34,189 bases of DNA from an uncultured Lachnospiraceae bacterium (GCA_902786205.1 CADABQ010000042.1:1-34189), one strand, 5' to 3'. Counted from the stretch's first letter, positions 9,054 to 17,301 are shown. The notes: a model not told the origin generated them from the letters alone. Translations and numbers: made by a program.

Positions 9054-9401
9054 CTATTCTTCTGCCAACAAAGCAGCCACATCTTCATTTAAGAAAAACG
9101 CTTTGTAATACAACTCCAAACTTTCCAGTAATTCTTTTTTCTGTTCCTGAAGTTGCTTTATCTTTAGCACACTTCCAATCTCATCATACAGCAAGTCACC
9201 TTCATCTGCCTCGGTCTGAAATAAAAGGTTTCCTTCTTCATCAAATTCCATAGTAAGAATACCACCCACATCTGCGGTAAAAAGAACACACATAATCTGT
9301 AGTTCTTCTTTGATAGATTCCGGCATTTGCATAAAATCCTCATTCAAATAATATTTTTCTTCATATGCACTACACGCACACAAAACTACATTTTTATCCA
9401 T
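9054..9401 (-). CDS. DUF6145-like small protein of unknown function
   Basis: A 115-residue, strongly acidic, probably cytoplasmic protein with no signal peptide or membrane segment. The N-terminus (MDKNVVLCACSAYEEKYY) and a central LFTADVGGILTMEFDEEG stretch resemble, from memory, a small Lachnospiraceae family annotated DUF6145; no function is known. The C-terminal half (about 75-110) is helical with a short Glu/Lys/Leu-rich segment. GGTGAGG lies about 9 nt before the ATG. It is followed at 92 nt by coaX and is likely the first gene of the coaX-dusB-PFK transcript. The family label should be checked by HMM search. Confidence 0.7.
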   Translation of the reverse strand: MDKNVVLCACSAYEEKYYLNEDFMQMPESIKEELQIMCVLFTADVGGILTMEFDEEGNLLFQTEADEGDLLYDEIGSVLKIKQLQEQKKELLESLELYYKAFFLNEDVAALLAEE

Positions 9402-9596
9402 AAAAAATTACCTCACCTTGTAACTGCTAAACATATCCGAATTCTTGTTATTTCATTTATCTCTGAACATTTACGATAGGATTAGAATGCCCTAACCCTA
9501 ATACTCAAATTTCAAACATACGCTTCCTTACAGAATATCATATATTAGCCATATTTACAAGGAAAAACCGTTTTTCTATAAAGGCTTTTTATAAGC

Positions 9597-9633
9597 AAAA
9601 AAAGCCTATTTCTCATTTGTAAATGAGAAATAG
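9597..9633 (-). terminator. Intrinsic terminator of the sigma/anti-sigma operon
   Basis: CTATTTCTCATTT (9606-9618) pairs perfectly with AAATGAGAAATAG (9621-9633). On the minus strand the stem is followed by GC and seven T's. It starts 13 nt after the anti-sigma stop codon. The rest of the 9402-9596 gap shows no gene. Confidence 0.85.
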
Positions 9634-9645
9634 ACTTCTTATCTT

Positions 9646-10779
9646 TTAATGAAATATTTGCTTTAACTGGGCAACTTCTTTCCCAGAAAATCCATCTGAA
9701 ATAACTACCGTTTCTGCATCTGTGCCCTTTATATTTGGAATGCATATTTCCTGCTCTAAATACGCCACTTTTCCTTCTGTATCCTTCAAGGACCACATAA
9801 GGGTGGTACAAATTTCATCTCGGGCTGTGTCATAATATAACCCAGCACATCCACTTTTTTCTATAGACATTCCAGCTTTCATCAATGCTCTTAATTTTTC
9901 CCAGCTTTCTTCCGCCCAGGAGCTATCTTCAGAAGTATCTGTATTTCCTAAAGTAAATACAAACGGAGCTTTCTCTTCTTTTTGATACTTCTCATCAAGC
10001 TCCTTCATCTCTGGAATCAATCTGGTGGCATAAAACGATGCAGTTGACAGTTCATTTAACTTATTTAAATAGTTTTCTGTTTTCGCATCCTCCTTCCCTT
10101 CTTTTTCATAAAATCCTATTAATGAAAAACCATTGATACCATTTGCAAACGTCATGTAAAATTCTGTCTCTGGTGTTTTTATAGTTGCACACAAATCTGT
10201 TTCCGGATATGTTTTTTCCACATAATAGGTTTGCTCTATCGTTACCTTTGTTTTTACTTTTTTCCCCTTTAATTCTGTTTTATAAAATTTTTCAACATCT
10301 TTCCGACAAGCCTGTTGGAATTTCTTTTTTCCTTTCACAAATTCATTCAAATCACTTTCAACATTAAGAGCAGATAGGAAACGGTCTACCTCCCCTTCTA
10401 CCAAATCTGACACCAGTTGTTCCCCCTGTTTTTTTAAGGTGTAATTTTCAATTTTATGCCATCCTGTTACTGCTAATATGCCAACACTCACGAGTACTGT
10501 CACAACTGCAATAATTGCTATTACATCCAACACACAGCGAACCCATAATTTTCTCCGAAACTTTTTAAAGGGTTTTAATTCTTTTTCCAATTCTTTTTCA
10601 TCCATTTTTTTCTCTGGTTCCTGCTGCATTTCCAATTTTTTTTCCTGTTGTAAATGCTCCAGCTTTTTTTTACAGGATGGACATGTTTTTACATGCTCAT
10701 TTATCCACATTTCACTTTCCTTTGAACACAGGTCTTCCACATATAATTGCATCATATCCTCAATCTTTTTACATTCCAT
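9646..10779 (-). CDS. Membrane anti-sigma factor with N-terminal zinc finger
   Basis: The probable inhibitor of the ECF sigma factor encoded directly upstream. The cytoplasmic N-terminus carries the ZAS zinc motif H29-x3-C33-x2-C36 (HVKTCPSC) typical of anti-sigma domains. A Lys/Glu-rich region (about 40-75) resembling a coiled coil follows, then one membrane segment (about 82-105, VLDVIAIIAVVTVLVSVGIL), and an extracytoplasmic domain of about 270 residues that I do not recognise. That outer domain probably senses an envelope signal or couples to regulated proteolysis. Start: AAAGGGG just before the ATG, 24 nt after the sigma stop codon, as expected for an operon. The sensor domain is larger than in many such anti-sigmas and gives no clue to the signal. 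Confidence 0.8.
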   Translation of the reverse strand: MECKKIEDMMQLYVEDLCSKESEMWINEHVKTCPSCKKKLEHLQQEKKLEMQQEPEKKMDEKELEKELKPFKKFRRKLWVRCVLDVIAIIAVVTVLVSVGILAVTGWHKIENYTLKKQGEQLVSDLVEGEVDRFLSALNVESDLNEFVKGKKKFQQACRKDVEKFYKTELKGKKVKTKVTIEQTYYVEKTYPETDLCATIKTPETEFYMTFANGINGFSLIGFYEKEGKEDAKTENYLNKLNELSTASFYATRLIPEMKELDEKYQKEEKAPFVFTLGNTDTSEDSSWAEESWEKLRALMKAGMSIEKSGCAGLYYDTARDEICTTLMWSLKDTEGKVAYLEQEICIPNIKGTDAETVVISDGFSGKEVAQLKQIFH

Positions 10780-10803
10780 TTTTCATACCCCTTTCCTTCG
10801 CGA

Positions 10804-11289
10804 CTAACGTTCCTCCTTCATCTCATCTACAATCTTTTCCTTCGCCCTTCGATATGTTACTCTTGCCCATAAATCTGTTCTATCAAATAATTCACCAATT
10901 TCTCTAAAACTTAACTCACCGAACACCCGAAGAGTAAAGACTTCCTTATACGGTTCCTTCATACCATGCAAAATCTTATGAATCTTTTTGCTAAATTCCT
11001 TATCCACCATTTTGTTTTCAAAAGATTGCCCTATATATTCTTTCGCCACATCGAGTGGAAGATTTTGATTTTCCTTCCGTTTCCATTCGTTTAAATATTC
11101 ATTTTTAGCAATGGCACAAAGCCAAGTTGATATTTTGGACTTTCCTTGAAACGTATCTTGTTTTTCTACAGCCTTTAAAAATGTATTTTGCATCAAATCT
11201 TCAGCCAATGCTGGATTTCCCGACAATTTTAATAAATATAAATACACCTCTCTTGCGTACTGTTGATAGATTTCATCATAGGCATTCAC
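10804..11289 (-). CDS. ECF-type RNA polymerase sigma factor
   Basis: A 161-residue sigma-70-family protein with only regions 2 and 4. Region 2 covers about residues 8-75 (YLYLLKLSGNPALAEDLMQNTFLKAVE, then STWLCAIAKNEYLNEWKRK). Region 4 covers about 105-155, with an HTH in LSFREIGELFDRTDLWARVTYRRAKEKI. It should direct RNA polymerase to its own small regulon when released by the anti-sigma encoded next to it. GGGGGTGA lies about 11 nt before the ATG. Such pairs are usually autoregulated, but I could not identify a convincing ECF-type -35/-10 upstream. The regulon and stimulus are unknown. Confidence 0.9.
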   Translation of the reverse strand: MNAYDEIYQQYAREVYLYLLKLSGNPALAEDLMQNTFLKAVEKQDTFQGKSKISTWLCAIAKNEYLNEWKRKENQNLPLDVAKEYIGQSFENKMVDKEFSKKIHKILHGMKEPYKEVFTLRVFGELSFREIGELFDRTDLWARVTYRRAKEKIVDEMKEER

Positions 11290-11352
11290 TCTTAAATCAC
11301 CCCCTTCAATTATCTATTACAATTATTAGACAACTGATTTTAGATTTTGATA

Positions 11353-11393
11353 CAAAAAAAATAGAGGAGTTGCTGTAAAAGATACAACAACTC
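11353..11393 (-). terminator. Intrinsic terminator of citrate synthase gene
   Basis: GAGTTGCTGTA (11367-11377) pairs with TACAACAACTC (11383-11393) with one mismatch. On the minus strand it is followed within 5 nt by TATTTTTTTT. It lies about 45 nt after the citrate synthase stop codon. Confidence 0.75.
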
Positions 11394-11439
11394 ACTCTTT
11401 TATAAACAATCCTAAACTCTAATCACTATTCCATCAGGG

Positions 11440-12807
11440 TTATTTTCTTTCATCTAAAGGCACATAACTCTTGTGTTTTGCCACTGCTTTGTAAGCTGGA
11501 CGAATTATCTTTCCTTCATTGATGATTTCCTCTATTCGATGTGCACTCCATCCTGCAATACGAGCAATAGCAAAAATAGGTGTATAAAGTTCTGGTGGAA
11601 GATCTAACATACTGTATACAAAGCCACTATAAAAATCAACATTTGCACTAACACCCTTATAAATCTTACGCTCCTTAGCAATTACCTCTGGTGCAAGTCT
11701 CTCAACCATAGCATACAAATTGAACTCTTCCATACGTCCCTTTTCCTGTGCCAGATCATGCACCAATCCTTTAAAGATTTCTGCTCTAGGATCAGAGATA
11801 GAATATACTGCATGCCCCATACCATAAATAAGACCTTTTTTATCGAATGCCTTTTTATTTAATAAATCACATAAGTATTGCTTTACATCTTCTTCACTGG
11901 TCCAATCTGCTACCTGTTTTTTCATATCATCAAACATACGCACTACCTTAATATTGGCTCCACCATGCTTTGGTCCTTTTAACGAGCCTAAGGACGCTGC
12001 AATAACAGAATACGTATCCGTACCGGAAGAAGTCACAACATGTGTTGTAAAGGTAGAGTTATTTCCACCACCATGCTCCGCATGAAGAATCAATGCAATA
12101 TCCAAAATCTTTGCCTCAAGTTTTGTAAATTTGCTATCCGGACGCAATAAATGTAAAATATTCTCGGCTGTAGAAAACTCTTCTACAGGCTGATGAATAA
12201 ATAAACTATTTCCTCTTTGATAGTGACTATACGCCTGATAACCGTATACTGCAAGCATTGGGAATAATGCAATCAATTGTAAGCATTGACGAAGTACATT
12301 TTCTACCGAAGTATCATCTGCACAATCATCATAAGAGTATAATGTTAATACACTACGCGCCAATGTATTCATCATATCTGCACTTGGTGCCTTCAAAATA
12401 ATATCACGTACAAAACTGGTTGGTAAAACGCTTCTATACTTTGCCAACAATTTCTTAAATGTACTTGCCTGCTCCTTATTTGGAAGCTCCCCGAAAATTA
12501 ATAAATATGCAGTTTCTTCAAATCCAAAACGATCTTCCTTTAAAAAACCTGCTGTCAATTCCTCGATATCAATTCCCTGAAAATAAAGTTTTCCCTCACA
12601 TGGTATCATATCATGGTCCACAATTGTATAGGAACGAATCTCTGAAACCTCTGTAAGGCCGGTCAGCACGCCTTTTCCGCTCACATCACGCAAACCACGC
12701 TTTACATCATATTTGGAGTACAAATCTGTATCAATGACTGCATTCCTCTTACAAATCTTCGCAAACTCCTGTACCTCTGGTGCCATTTCTGAAAAATACT
12801 CAGCCAT
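11440..12807 (-). CDS. gltA: Citrate synthase (Si-type family)
   Basis: Condenses acetyl-CoA with oxaloacetate to citrate. In fermentative Clostridia this usually feeds 2-oxoglutarate and glutamate synthesis rather than a full TCA cycle. Catalytic residues are visible: H245 in LHAEHGGGNN, H332 in MGHAVYSISDPRA and D391 in ANVDFYSG. The protein is 455 aa with an N-terminal extension of about 60 residues before the core, as in other citrate synthases of this lineage. GGAG sits 7 nt before the ATG. It lies 76 nt downstream of argF with no terminator between, so co-transcription with argF is possible and would link glutamate and arginine supply. A 2-methylcitrate synthase role cannot be excluded. 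Confidence 0.92.
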   Translation of the reverse strand: MAEYFSEMAPEVQEFAKICKRNAVIDTDLYSKYDVKRGLRDVSGKGVLTGLTEVSEIRSYTIVDHDMIPCEGKLYFQGIDIEELTAGFLKEDRFGFEETAYLLIFGELPNKEQASTFKKLLAKYRSVLPTSFVRDIILKAPSADMMNTLARSVLTLYSYDDCADDTSVENVLRQCLQLIALFPMLAVYGYQAYSHYQRGNSLFIHQPVEEFSTAENILHLLRPDSKFTKLEAKILDIALILHAEHGGGNNSTFTTHVVTSSGTDTYSVIAASLGSLKGPKHGGANIKVVRMFDDMKKQVADWTSEEDVKQYLCDLLNKKAFDKKGLIYGMGHAVYSISDPRAEIFKGLVHDLAQEKGRMEEFNLYAMVERLAPEVIAKERKIYKGVSANVDFYSGFVYSMLDLPPELYTPIFAIARIAGWSAHRIEEIINEGKIIRPAYKAVAKHKSYVPLDERK

Positions 12808-12883
12808 GTAATTCTCCTCTCTCTACTAAACTTTTTAGGTAATTACGAAACTTTTCCAATCACTACAAAACGTAATCAAACCA

Positions 12884-13822
12884 TTAACAATCACCTAATG
12901 TTGCCACCATAACTGCTTTAATGGTATGCATACGATTCTCTGCTTCATCAAAAATAACATCCGCATGTTCTTCGAATAATTCTTCTGTAACTTCTTTTCC
13001 TTTTACTGCAGGAAGACAATGCATTAAAATCGTTGTATCCTTTCCTGTACGTGCAAATAATTCATGATTTACCTGATATGGCTGTAATAATGCAATTCTT
13101 TCTGCCGCCTTATCTTCTTCACCCATAGAACACCATACATCCGTATAAATAGTGTCTGCGTCCTTTACTGCATCTAACTGATCTGAAATTGTAATTGTTG
13201 CACCAGATTCTTTGGCATAGCCCTGGCACAAAGAAACCAATTCATCTGTTGGCCATAAAACTTTTGGTGCCAAAATAGTAAAATGTAAGCCCATTTTTGC
13301 ACTACCAATCATAAGACTGTTTGCCATATTATTTCTTCCATCACCAACATACACAAAATGTAAGCCCTCTAACTTGCCAAACTGTTCACGCAAAGTAAGA
13401 AAATCAGCTAAAATCTGTGTAGGATGGTACTCATCTGTCAAACCATTCCAAACAGGTACTCCACTATACTTTGCCAACTTCTCAACTGTTTCCTGTTTGA
13501 AACCGCGGAACTCAATTCCGTCAAACATTCTTCCTAATACACGAGCTGTGTCTTCCACACTTTCCTTATGTCCAAGCTGAATATCATCTTTTCCAAGATA
13601 TTCCGGATGTCCACCTTCATCAATACAGCCAATCGTAAAAGAGCATCTTGTTCTAGTAGAAGGTTTTTCAAAAATTAAAGCAACATTCTTTCCTTTCAAA
13701 CTGTTTCCAGTAATTCCCTTCTTTTTTTTCGCCTTTAAATCAGCAGCTAAGTCAAGAAGATAACTAATTTCTTCTTTAGTAAAATCTTTTAATGTTAAAA
13801 AACTACGTCCTTTTAAATTCAT
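12884..13822 (-). CDS. argF: Ornithine carbamoyltransferase
   Basis: Transfers the carbamoyl group of carbamoyl phosphate to ornithine to give citrulline in arginine synthesis. It has the carbamoyl-phosphate loop STRTR (55-59), HPTQ (133-136), the ornithine-side DVWCSMGEE (near 228-236) and HCLP (268-271). The 312-residue length is normal. GGAGG lies 6 nt before the ATG. The best promoter is about 375 bp upstream, beyond a block of palindromic repeats, and carries an ArgR-box-like palindrome, which supports a biosynthetic, arginine-repressed role over a catabolic one (arcB). No other arg genes are visible. Confidence 0.94.
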   Translation of the reverse strand: MNLKGRSFLTLKDFTKEEISYLLDLAADLKAKKKKGITGNSLKGKNVALIFEKPSTRTRCSFTIGCIDEGGHPEYLGKDDIQLGHKESVEDTARVLGRMFDGIEFRGFKQETVEKLAKYSGVPVWNGLTDEYHPTQILADFLTLREQFGKLEGLHFVYVGDGRNNMANSLMIGSAKMGLHFTILAPKVLWPTDELVSLCQGYAKESGATITISDQLDAVKDADTIYTDVWCSMGEEDKAAERIALLQPYQVNHELFARTGKDTTILMHCLPAVKGKEVTEELFEEHADVIFDEAENRMHTIKAVMVATLGDC

Positions 13823-13901
13823 TTTAATTCCTCCAATTCTTTACATGATATCAGATTTTTGTATATTCACTGCATGAGCAGCACTACGTTCCCTACAATC
13901 T

Positions 13902-13965
13902 ACGAGGCTTAAGCCCCGCACCTCGTCCAAGAGTACCCACTGCCCAAAGGCAGTGAGTACTCTTG
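13902..13965. repeat. Palindromic repeat, diverged copy
   Basis: Two adjacent hairpins: ACGAGG/CCTCGT (13902-13926), and a 17-bp stem with one mismatch, CAAGAGTACCCACTGCC (13928-13944), loop CAAA, GGCAGTGAGTACTCTTG (13949-13965). It is a degenerate version of the block at 14089-14160; compared with that copy its first hairpin has lost about 7 nt. Both are in the same orientation. Confidence 0.85.
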
Positions 13966-13972
13966 CTCCTTG

Positions 13973-14011
13973 GTCAAGGATATTCGCAATCCGCTTCGCT
14001 ACTTGCTCATA
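13973..14011 (-). repeat. Dispersed intergenic repeat, copy A
   Basis: On the minus strand it reads GAGCAAGTAGCGAAGCGGAT followed by TGCGAATATCC and TTGAC. The same sequence with a few changes recurs at 17924-17976 and 28202-28254, also on the minus strand. Copy A lacks the AGCTAAT..GTGTTA part shared by the other two and is joined instead to the 52-bp tandem duplication. Confidence 0.8.
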
Positions 14012-14107
14012 TAAAAGTAGGCACTGCGTGCCTTACGAGGTACGGGGCTTGAACCTGCTCATATAAAAGTAGGCACTGCGTGCCTTACGAGGTACGGGGC
14101 TTGAACC
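14004..14107. repeat. Perfect 52-bp tandem duplication
   Basis: Positions 14004-14055 are repeated exactly at 14056-14107. Each unit contains CATATAAAAGTAG, the small hairpin GGCAC-TGC-GTGCC and the left arm of the GAGGTACGGGG hairpin. The absence of differences indicates a recent duplication. Confidence 0.92.
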
Positions 14108-14160
14108 CCGCACCTCGTCCAAGAGCACCCACTGCCCAAAGGCAGTGGGTGCTCTTGGAC
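14089..14160. repeat. Palindromic repeat, intact copy with 20-bp perfect stem
   Basis: The first hairpin is GAGGTACGGGG/CCCCGCACCTC (14089-14116, 11 bp with one G-T pair). Directly after it is a perfect 20-bp stem (14117-14136 with 14141-14160, loop CAAA) that begins GTCCAAGAGCACCCACTGCC. On the plus strand it is followed by TTTTATAAAT, like a terminator, although no plus-strand gene precedes it. On the minus strand it lies inside the argF leader. Confidence 0.9.
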
Positions 14161-14164
14161 TTTT

Positions 14165-14224
14165 ATAAATAATCATATTTATTGTATTTTTATACAATTG
14201 TATCACTTTTGCGTGCTTTGTCAA
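14165..14224 (-). promoter_or_regulatory. argF promoter with ArgR-box-like operator
   Basis: On the minus strand TTGACA (14219-14224) and TACAAT (14197-14202) are separated by 16 nt, the strongest sigma-A match in the window. At the expected start site lies the perfect 18-bp palindrome ATTGTAT-TTTT-ATACAAT (14181-14198), overlapping the -10 box, and next to it ATAAATA-ATCA-TATTTAT (14165-14182). Both have the 18-bp, AT-rich form of ArgR/AhrC boxes. A further 7-bp inverted repeat (GCGTGCT 14211-14217, AGCACGC 14228-14234) encloses the -35 box. Arginine repression is inferred. The rest of the gap up to 14302 holds no gene. Confidence 0.6.
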
Positions 14225-14302
14225 GTCAGCACGCTGTAAATGACTGCTGACAGACTAAGTACAGTTGAAACTTATTTGGTTGCAGTTCATACATCTGTAA
14301 CC

Positions 14303-16252
14303 TTATTTGTTTTTATTTTCGTTTTTTGCTTCCGCCTGCTTTTCCTTATCTGCTTTTGTCTTTTTCTCATTTTTATCCGGCACTTTAACATTATGAGTTA
14401 CATAGTCGGAAATAAGATCCTGTTCTACTACCTGCCGAGATGCAGCTTTTAATCCCAGCATTTTTTCATATTGTTTTTCATATTTATGAATATCTACTTC
14501 TTTCAGCGTATCACGTTTCCACGCTTTACTTCCCTCAAAAATGCCCTCTCTTGAAATATCAAATATAATATCATCATAAGCAAAAGAACCCTCAAATAAA
14601 TATGCTGTAAATGCCGCATATCCATGTTCAGCAGTAAGTAAATTTTGTCCCATGATATACGGTTGTTTCAATTGAAAATCCATAAGATAAGACATTGTTG
14701 GTAAAAAGTCCACCTGACAGCCAAGCGTAGATATTGTTTTTGACACATTACTTCCCGGAATATGAATAATACATGGTACTTTTAGCATTTCCTCATATCC
14801 ATATTCTTTTCCAAGAAATCTGCCAACATATTCATTGTTTCGATCCATAGTACAATTCAATCCATGATGATCTCCATAAAACGCCAATATGGTATTATCA
14901 TACAACCCAGCCTTTTTTAACTCATCGATCAATTCACCAATTGCTTCATCTGTATAATGTACTGCCTGTAGATAATTGGCAAATTTGCTTCCCTTATCTT
15001 CTGGTAAAATTTCCAAATCCTTCAACTCTTCTGGCATTTCATATGGATGATGACTGGTAAGTGAAATACCAAAGGAAAAGAATTTTCCCTTTTGCTTAGA
15101 AAGTACATTTACCATCTGTCGAAACATAGATTTATCAGAAATACCAAGTCCTACTATGTCAGAGGAATCTAATGTCTCAATACTATAAAAATTGTCAATT
15201 CCCTGATATGGATATGCCGCTTGTCGATTCCAGAAGGTTGCCTCGTTTCCATGAAAAGCAAACGTAGTATACCCCTGATCCTTTAACTTCCAGGGTAACC
15301 CATCATACGTATTATCTGTATACAAACGATAACTTTCTCCATCAATGACCGGGTACAGGCTATTTAAGGTTGCAAACTCTGCATCCGCCGTATTTCCCTT
15401 TCCAATAACGGAATAATAGTTATCAAAATAAATACTCTCATCTTTTATCAATTTATTTAAATTCGGTGTTAACACCTGACCATTATATTCACGATTAATC
15501 AAAAAATTTTGAAATGCTTCTAGCTGTATCACAAGCACATTTTTATCTTTTCCAACGCCCCTTAAATTTTGAATATCCTGCGAACTATGTGTAGCATTTG
15601 GTGTATCATTTACATCCTCTACCGCACTGATTACTTCTTGTGGTTCCCAAAAATCGTGATGTACCGCTTGATATGTTACATCCGTAATATCCTTTATATG
15701 ACTTGTCACAAATCCCACACTGTTAATTTTTGTTAAAAATGTTGTTTTTCCAGGATTAATCACACAAATTGCAATGAAAAAAATTCCAATGCCTTCCATT
15801 ACGCCTCTTTGAAAAGGTGTAAATCGTCCTGTTTTTCCTTCCTGTGCTGCTTTTTTACGAAAATAGTAAGAAGCAAATGGAATATCCCAGACAAGAAAAA
15901 TACTGGTAGGAATCAATGTTGCTATGAAACTTTGCGGAACCTTCGCAACATTTGAGACTTGATAAATTTGGCGAACAGATACCGTTTGGTTATAATAATT
16001 AAAATACATAGAATCCGCAAACATCAAGAGACTAAGTCCTATATATACTATTAAAAAAATAGCATATTTATGCTTTAAATTGCTCTCACTTAATCCCAGA
16101 AACAAAAACCAAAATATTAAAATAGTTCCCAATAATATGGGATGTAAAAATGGATTCACATCAATCAAAAAATAGTAAGTAACTACTTTCAATAGTAAAA
16201 ACACAAGTAGCATATAAGGTACCTGTATTATTTTTTTTGTCTTTTCCAACAT
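14303..16252 (-). CDS. LTA synthase family sulfatase (phosphoglycerol transferase-like)
   Basis: A polytopic membrane enzyme of the LtaS family, which transfers glycerol phosphate from phosphatidylglycerol to a growing teichoic or related glycopolymer outside the membrane. About five membrane segments lie within the first 170 residues (the clearest are LLVFLLLKVVTYYFLI, ILLGTILIFWFLFLGL and IFFIAICVI). The extracellular sulfatase-fold domain follows, with metal ligand E245 (VIQLEAFQNF), nucleophile T288 in GNTADAEF, W341/R343 in FWNR and D461/H462 in FYGDHHG. The C-terminus is a Lys/Glu/Asn-rich tail of about 25 residues, unlike typical LtaS. Start: AAAGGA lies 6 nt before this ATG. The frame extends to 16324 but would then translate a long hairpin. 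The exact polymer is unknown; it may lie in the NfeD-SPFH operon. Confidence 0.85.
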   Translation of the reverse strand: MLEKTKKIIQVPYMLLVFLLLKVVTYYFLIDVNPFLHPILLGTILIFWFLFLGLSESNLKHKYAIFLIVYIGLSLLMFADSMYFNYYNQTVSVRQIYQVSNVAKVPQSFIATLIPTSIFLVWDIPFASYYFRKKAAQEGKTGRFTPFQRGVMEGIGIFFIAICVINPGKTTFLTKINSVGFVTSHIKDITDVTYQAVHHDFWEPQEVISAVEDVNDTPNATHSSQDIQNLRGVGKDKNVLVIQLEAFQNFLINREYNGQVLTPNLNKLIKDESIYFDNYYSVIGKGNTADAEFATLNSLYPVIDGESYRLYTDNTYDGLPWKLKDQGYTTFAFHGNEATFWNRQAAYPYQGIDNFYSIETLDSSDIVGLGISDKSMFRQMVNVLSKQKGKFFSFGISLTSHHPYEMPEELKDLEILPEDKGSKFANYLQAVHYTDEAIGELIDELKKAGLYDNTILAFYGDHHGLNCTMDRNNEYVGRFLGKEYGYEEMLKVPCIIHIPGSNVSKTISTLGCQVDFLPTMSYLMDFQLKQPYIMGQNLLTAEHGYAAFTAYLFEGSFAYDDIIFDISREGIFEGSKAWKRDTLKEVDIHKYEKQYEKMLGLKAASRQVVEQDLISDYVTHNVKVPDKNEKKTKADKEKQAEAKNENKNK

Positions 16253-16274
16253 ACTCATTCCTTTAAAGCACAGT

Positions 16275-16306
16275 AAGCTGTCATCAAAAAAATTTGATGA
16301 CAGCTT
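16275..16306. other. Perfect 14-bp hairpin in the leader of the LTA-synthase-like gene
   Basis: AAGCTGTCATCAAA (16275-16288) pairs perfectly with TTTGATGACAGCTT (16293-16306) around AAAA. It ends about 10 nt before the ribosome-binding site of the gene on the minus strand and lacks a following U-run in that direction, so it is not a terminator for SPFH-gene transcription. It may affect mRNA stability or translation. On the plus strand TTTT follows the stem. Confidence 0.6.
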
Positions 16307-16382
16307 TTGCTCTGCTATTTTCATCTGACCTTAGCATTCTTCTCGAATACCAAGATCAAAAGCTTTCGTATTTTTTGTTACT

Positions 16383-17297
16383 TTATTTCTCTGCAACTTC
16401 CACTACAGACTTTGCAAGTCCTGCTAAACTCTGAATCTCAGATGGAATAATAATCTTTGTTGCCTGACCGTCTGCTGCCTTAGCAAAAGCATCCAAACTC
16501 TTTAACTGAATTACCTGTGGTGTAGCTCCTGCTTCGTTTAAGAAACGGATACCATCTGCATTCGCCTGCTGTACTCGTAAAATTGCCTCTGCCTGACCTT
16601 CTGCTTCGCGAATCATTGTCTGTTTCTTTGCTTCTGCACGAAGAATAGCAGCTTCCTTTTCAGCTTCTGCTTCCAAAATAGCAGATGCTTTCTTACCTTC
16701 TGCAACTAAAATGCTAGATTTCTTCTCACCTTCTGCTTTTAATAAAGTCTCACGACGTTCACGCTCTGCCTTCATCTGCTTCTCCATTGAATCCTGAATT
16801 TCAGCAGGTGGAATAATATTTTTAAGTTCTACACGGTTTACCTTGATACCCCAAGGGTCTGTTACCTCGTCCAAAGTAGCTCTCATCTTTGCATTGATAT
16901 CCTCTCTGGATGTAAGTGTTTGGTCTAACTCCAACTCACCAATAATATTACGAAGTGTAGTTGCTGTTAAGTTTTCAATTGCCATGATTGGGTTTTCTAC
17001 ACCATATGCATATGCCTTAGCATCTGTAATCTGGAAAAATACAACTGTATCAATACGGATAGAAACATTATCCTTTGTGATTACAGGCTGTGGTGGAAAA
17101 TCTACTACCTGTTCTTTCAATGGAACTTTTTTTGCAACCTTGTCAATTAATGGCATCTTCAAGTGAAGACCTACTTTCCAAATATCCTGACAAGCTCCTA
17201 AGCGCTCAACAACAAATGCTTCTGCCTGAGGTACTACTCTAATACAAGAAATCAATACGCACAGAACAATAACTACTAATACAATTAATGGTAACAT
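16383..17297 (-). CDS. SPFH/Band 7 (stomatin-like, QmcA-type) membrane protein
   Basis: Has an N-terminal membrane anchor (about 2-20, LPLIVLVVIVLCVLISCI), an SPFH domain (about 22-180: VVPQAEAFVVERLG, VDFPPQPVITKDNVSIRID, LRNIIGELELDQTLTSRE) and a long Ala/Glu/Lys-rich coiled coil (about 165-240: KAERERRETLLKAEGEKK, then AEA repeats). Such proteins assemble into large cage- or microdomain-forming complexes in the membrane and often scaffold or regulate proteases. Its start is 4 nt after the stop codon of the NfeD-like gene, the classic NfeD-SPFH pairing. The 304-residue length is normal. The partner and process served here are not evident. Confidence 0.92.
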   Translation of the reverse strand: MLPLIVLVVIVLCVLISCIRVVPQAEAFVVERLGACQDIWKVGLHLKMPLIDKVAKKVPLKEQVVDFPPQPVITKDNVSIRIDTVVFFQITDAKAYAYGVENPIMAIENLTATTLRNIIGELELDQTLTSREDINAKMRATLDEVTDPWGIKVNRVELKNIIPPAEIQDSMEKQMKAERERRETLLKAEGEKKSSILVAEGKKASAILEAEAEKEAAILRAEAKKQTMIREAEGQAEAILRVQQANADGIRFLNEAGATPQVIQLKSLDAFAKAADGQATKIIIPSEIQSLAGLAKSVVEVAEK

Positions 17298-17301
17298 ACT
17301 T

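Noticed and set aside
9490..9501. Two telomere-like CCCTAA units
   Set aside because: Only two units in a bacterial intergenic gap with no flanking array; chance.
14004..14107. Possible CRISPR array from repeated hairpin units
   Set aside because: Only two perfect tandem copies with no spacers between them; no cas genes in the window.
14089..14116. T-arm-like GGGGTTCAAGCCCC on the minus strand, suggesting a tRNA
   Set aside because: The loop is 6 nt and the stem extends to 11 bp. No acceptor, D-arm or anticodon arm can be built around it, and the neighbouring sequence is a 20-bp hairpin. It is a palindromic repeat.
14033..14224. 63-codon minus-strand open frame
   Set aside because: Runs through the tandem duplication and hairpins; no ribosome-binding site or family resemblance.
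16332..16382. Peptide-like reading VTKNTKAFDLGIREEC after the SPFH gene
   Set aside because: It looks protein-like but has no start codon or ribosome-binding site and would need a frameshift from the SPFH gene, which already has its normal C-terminus.
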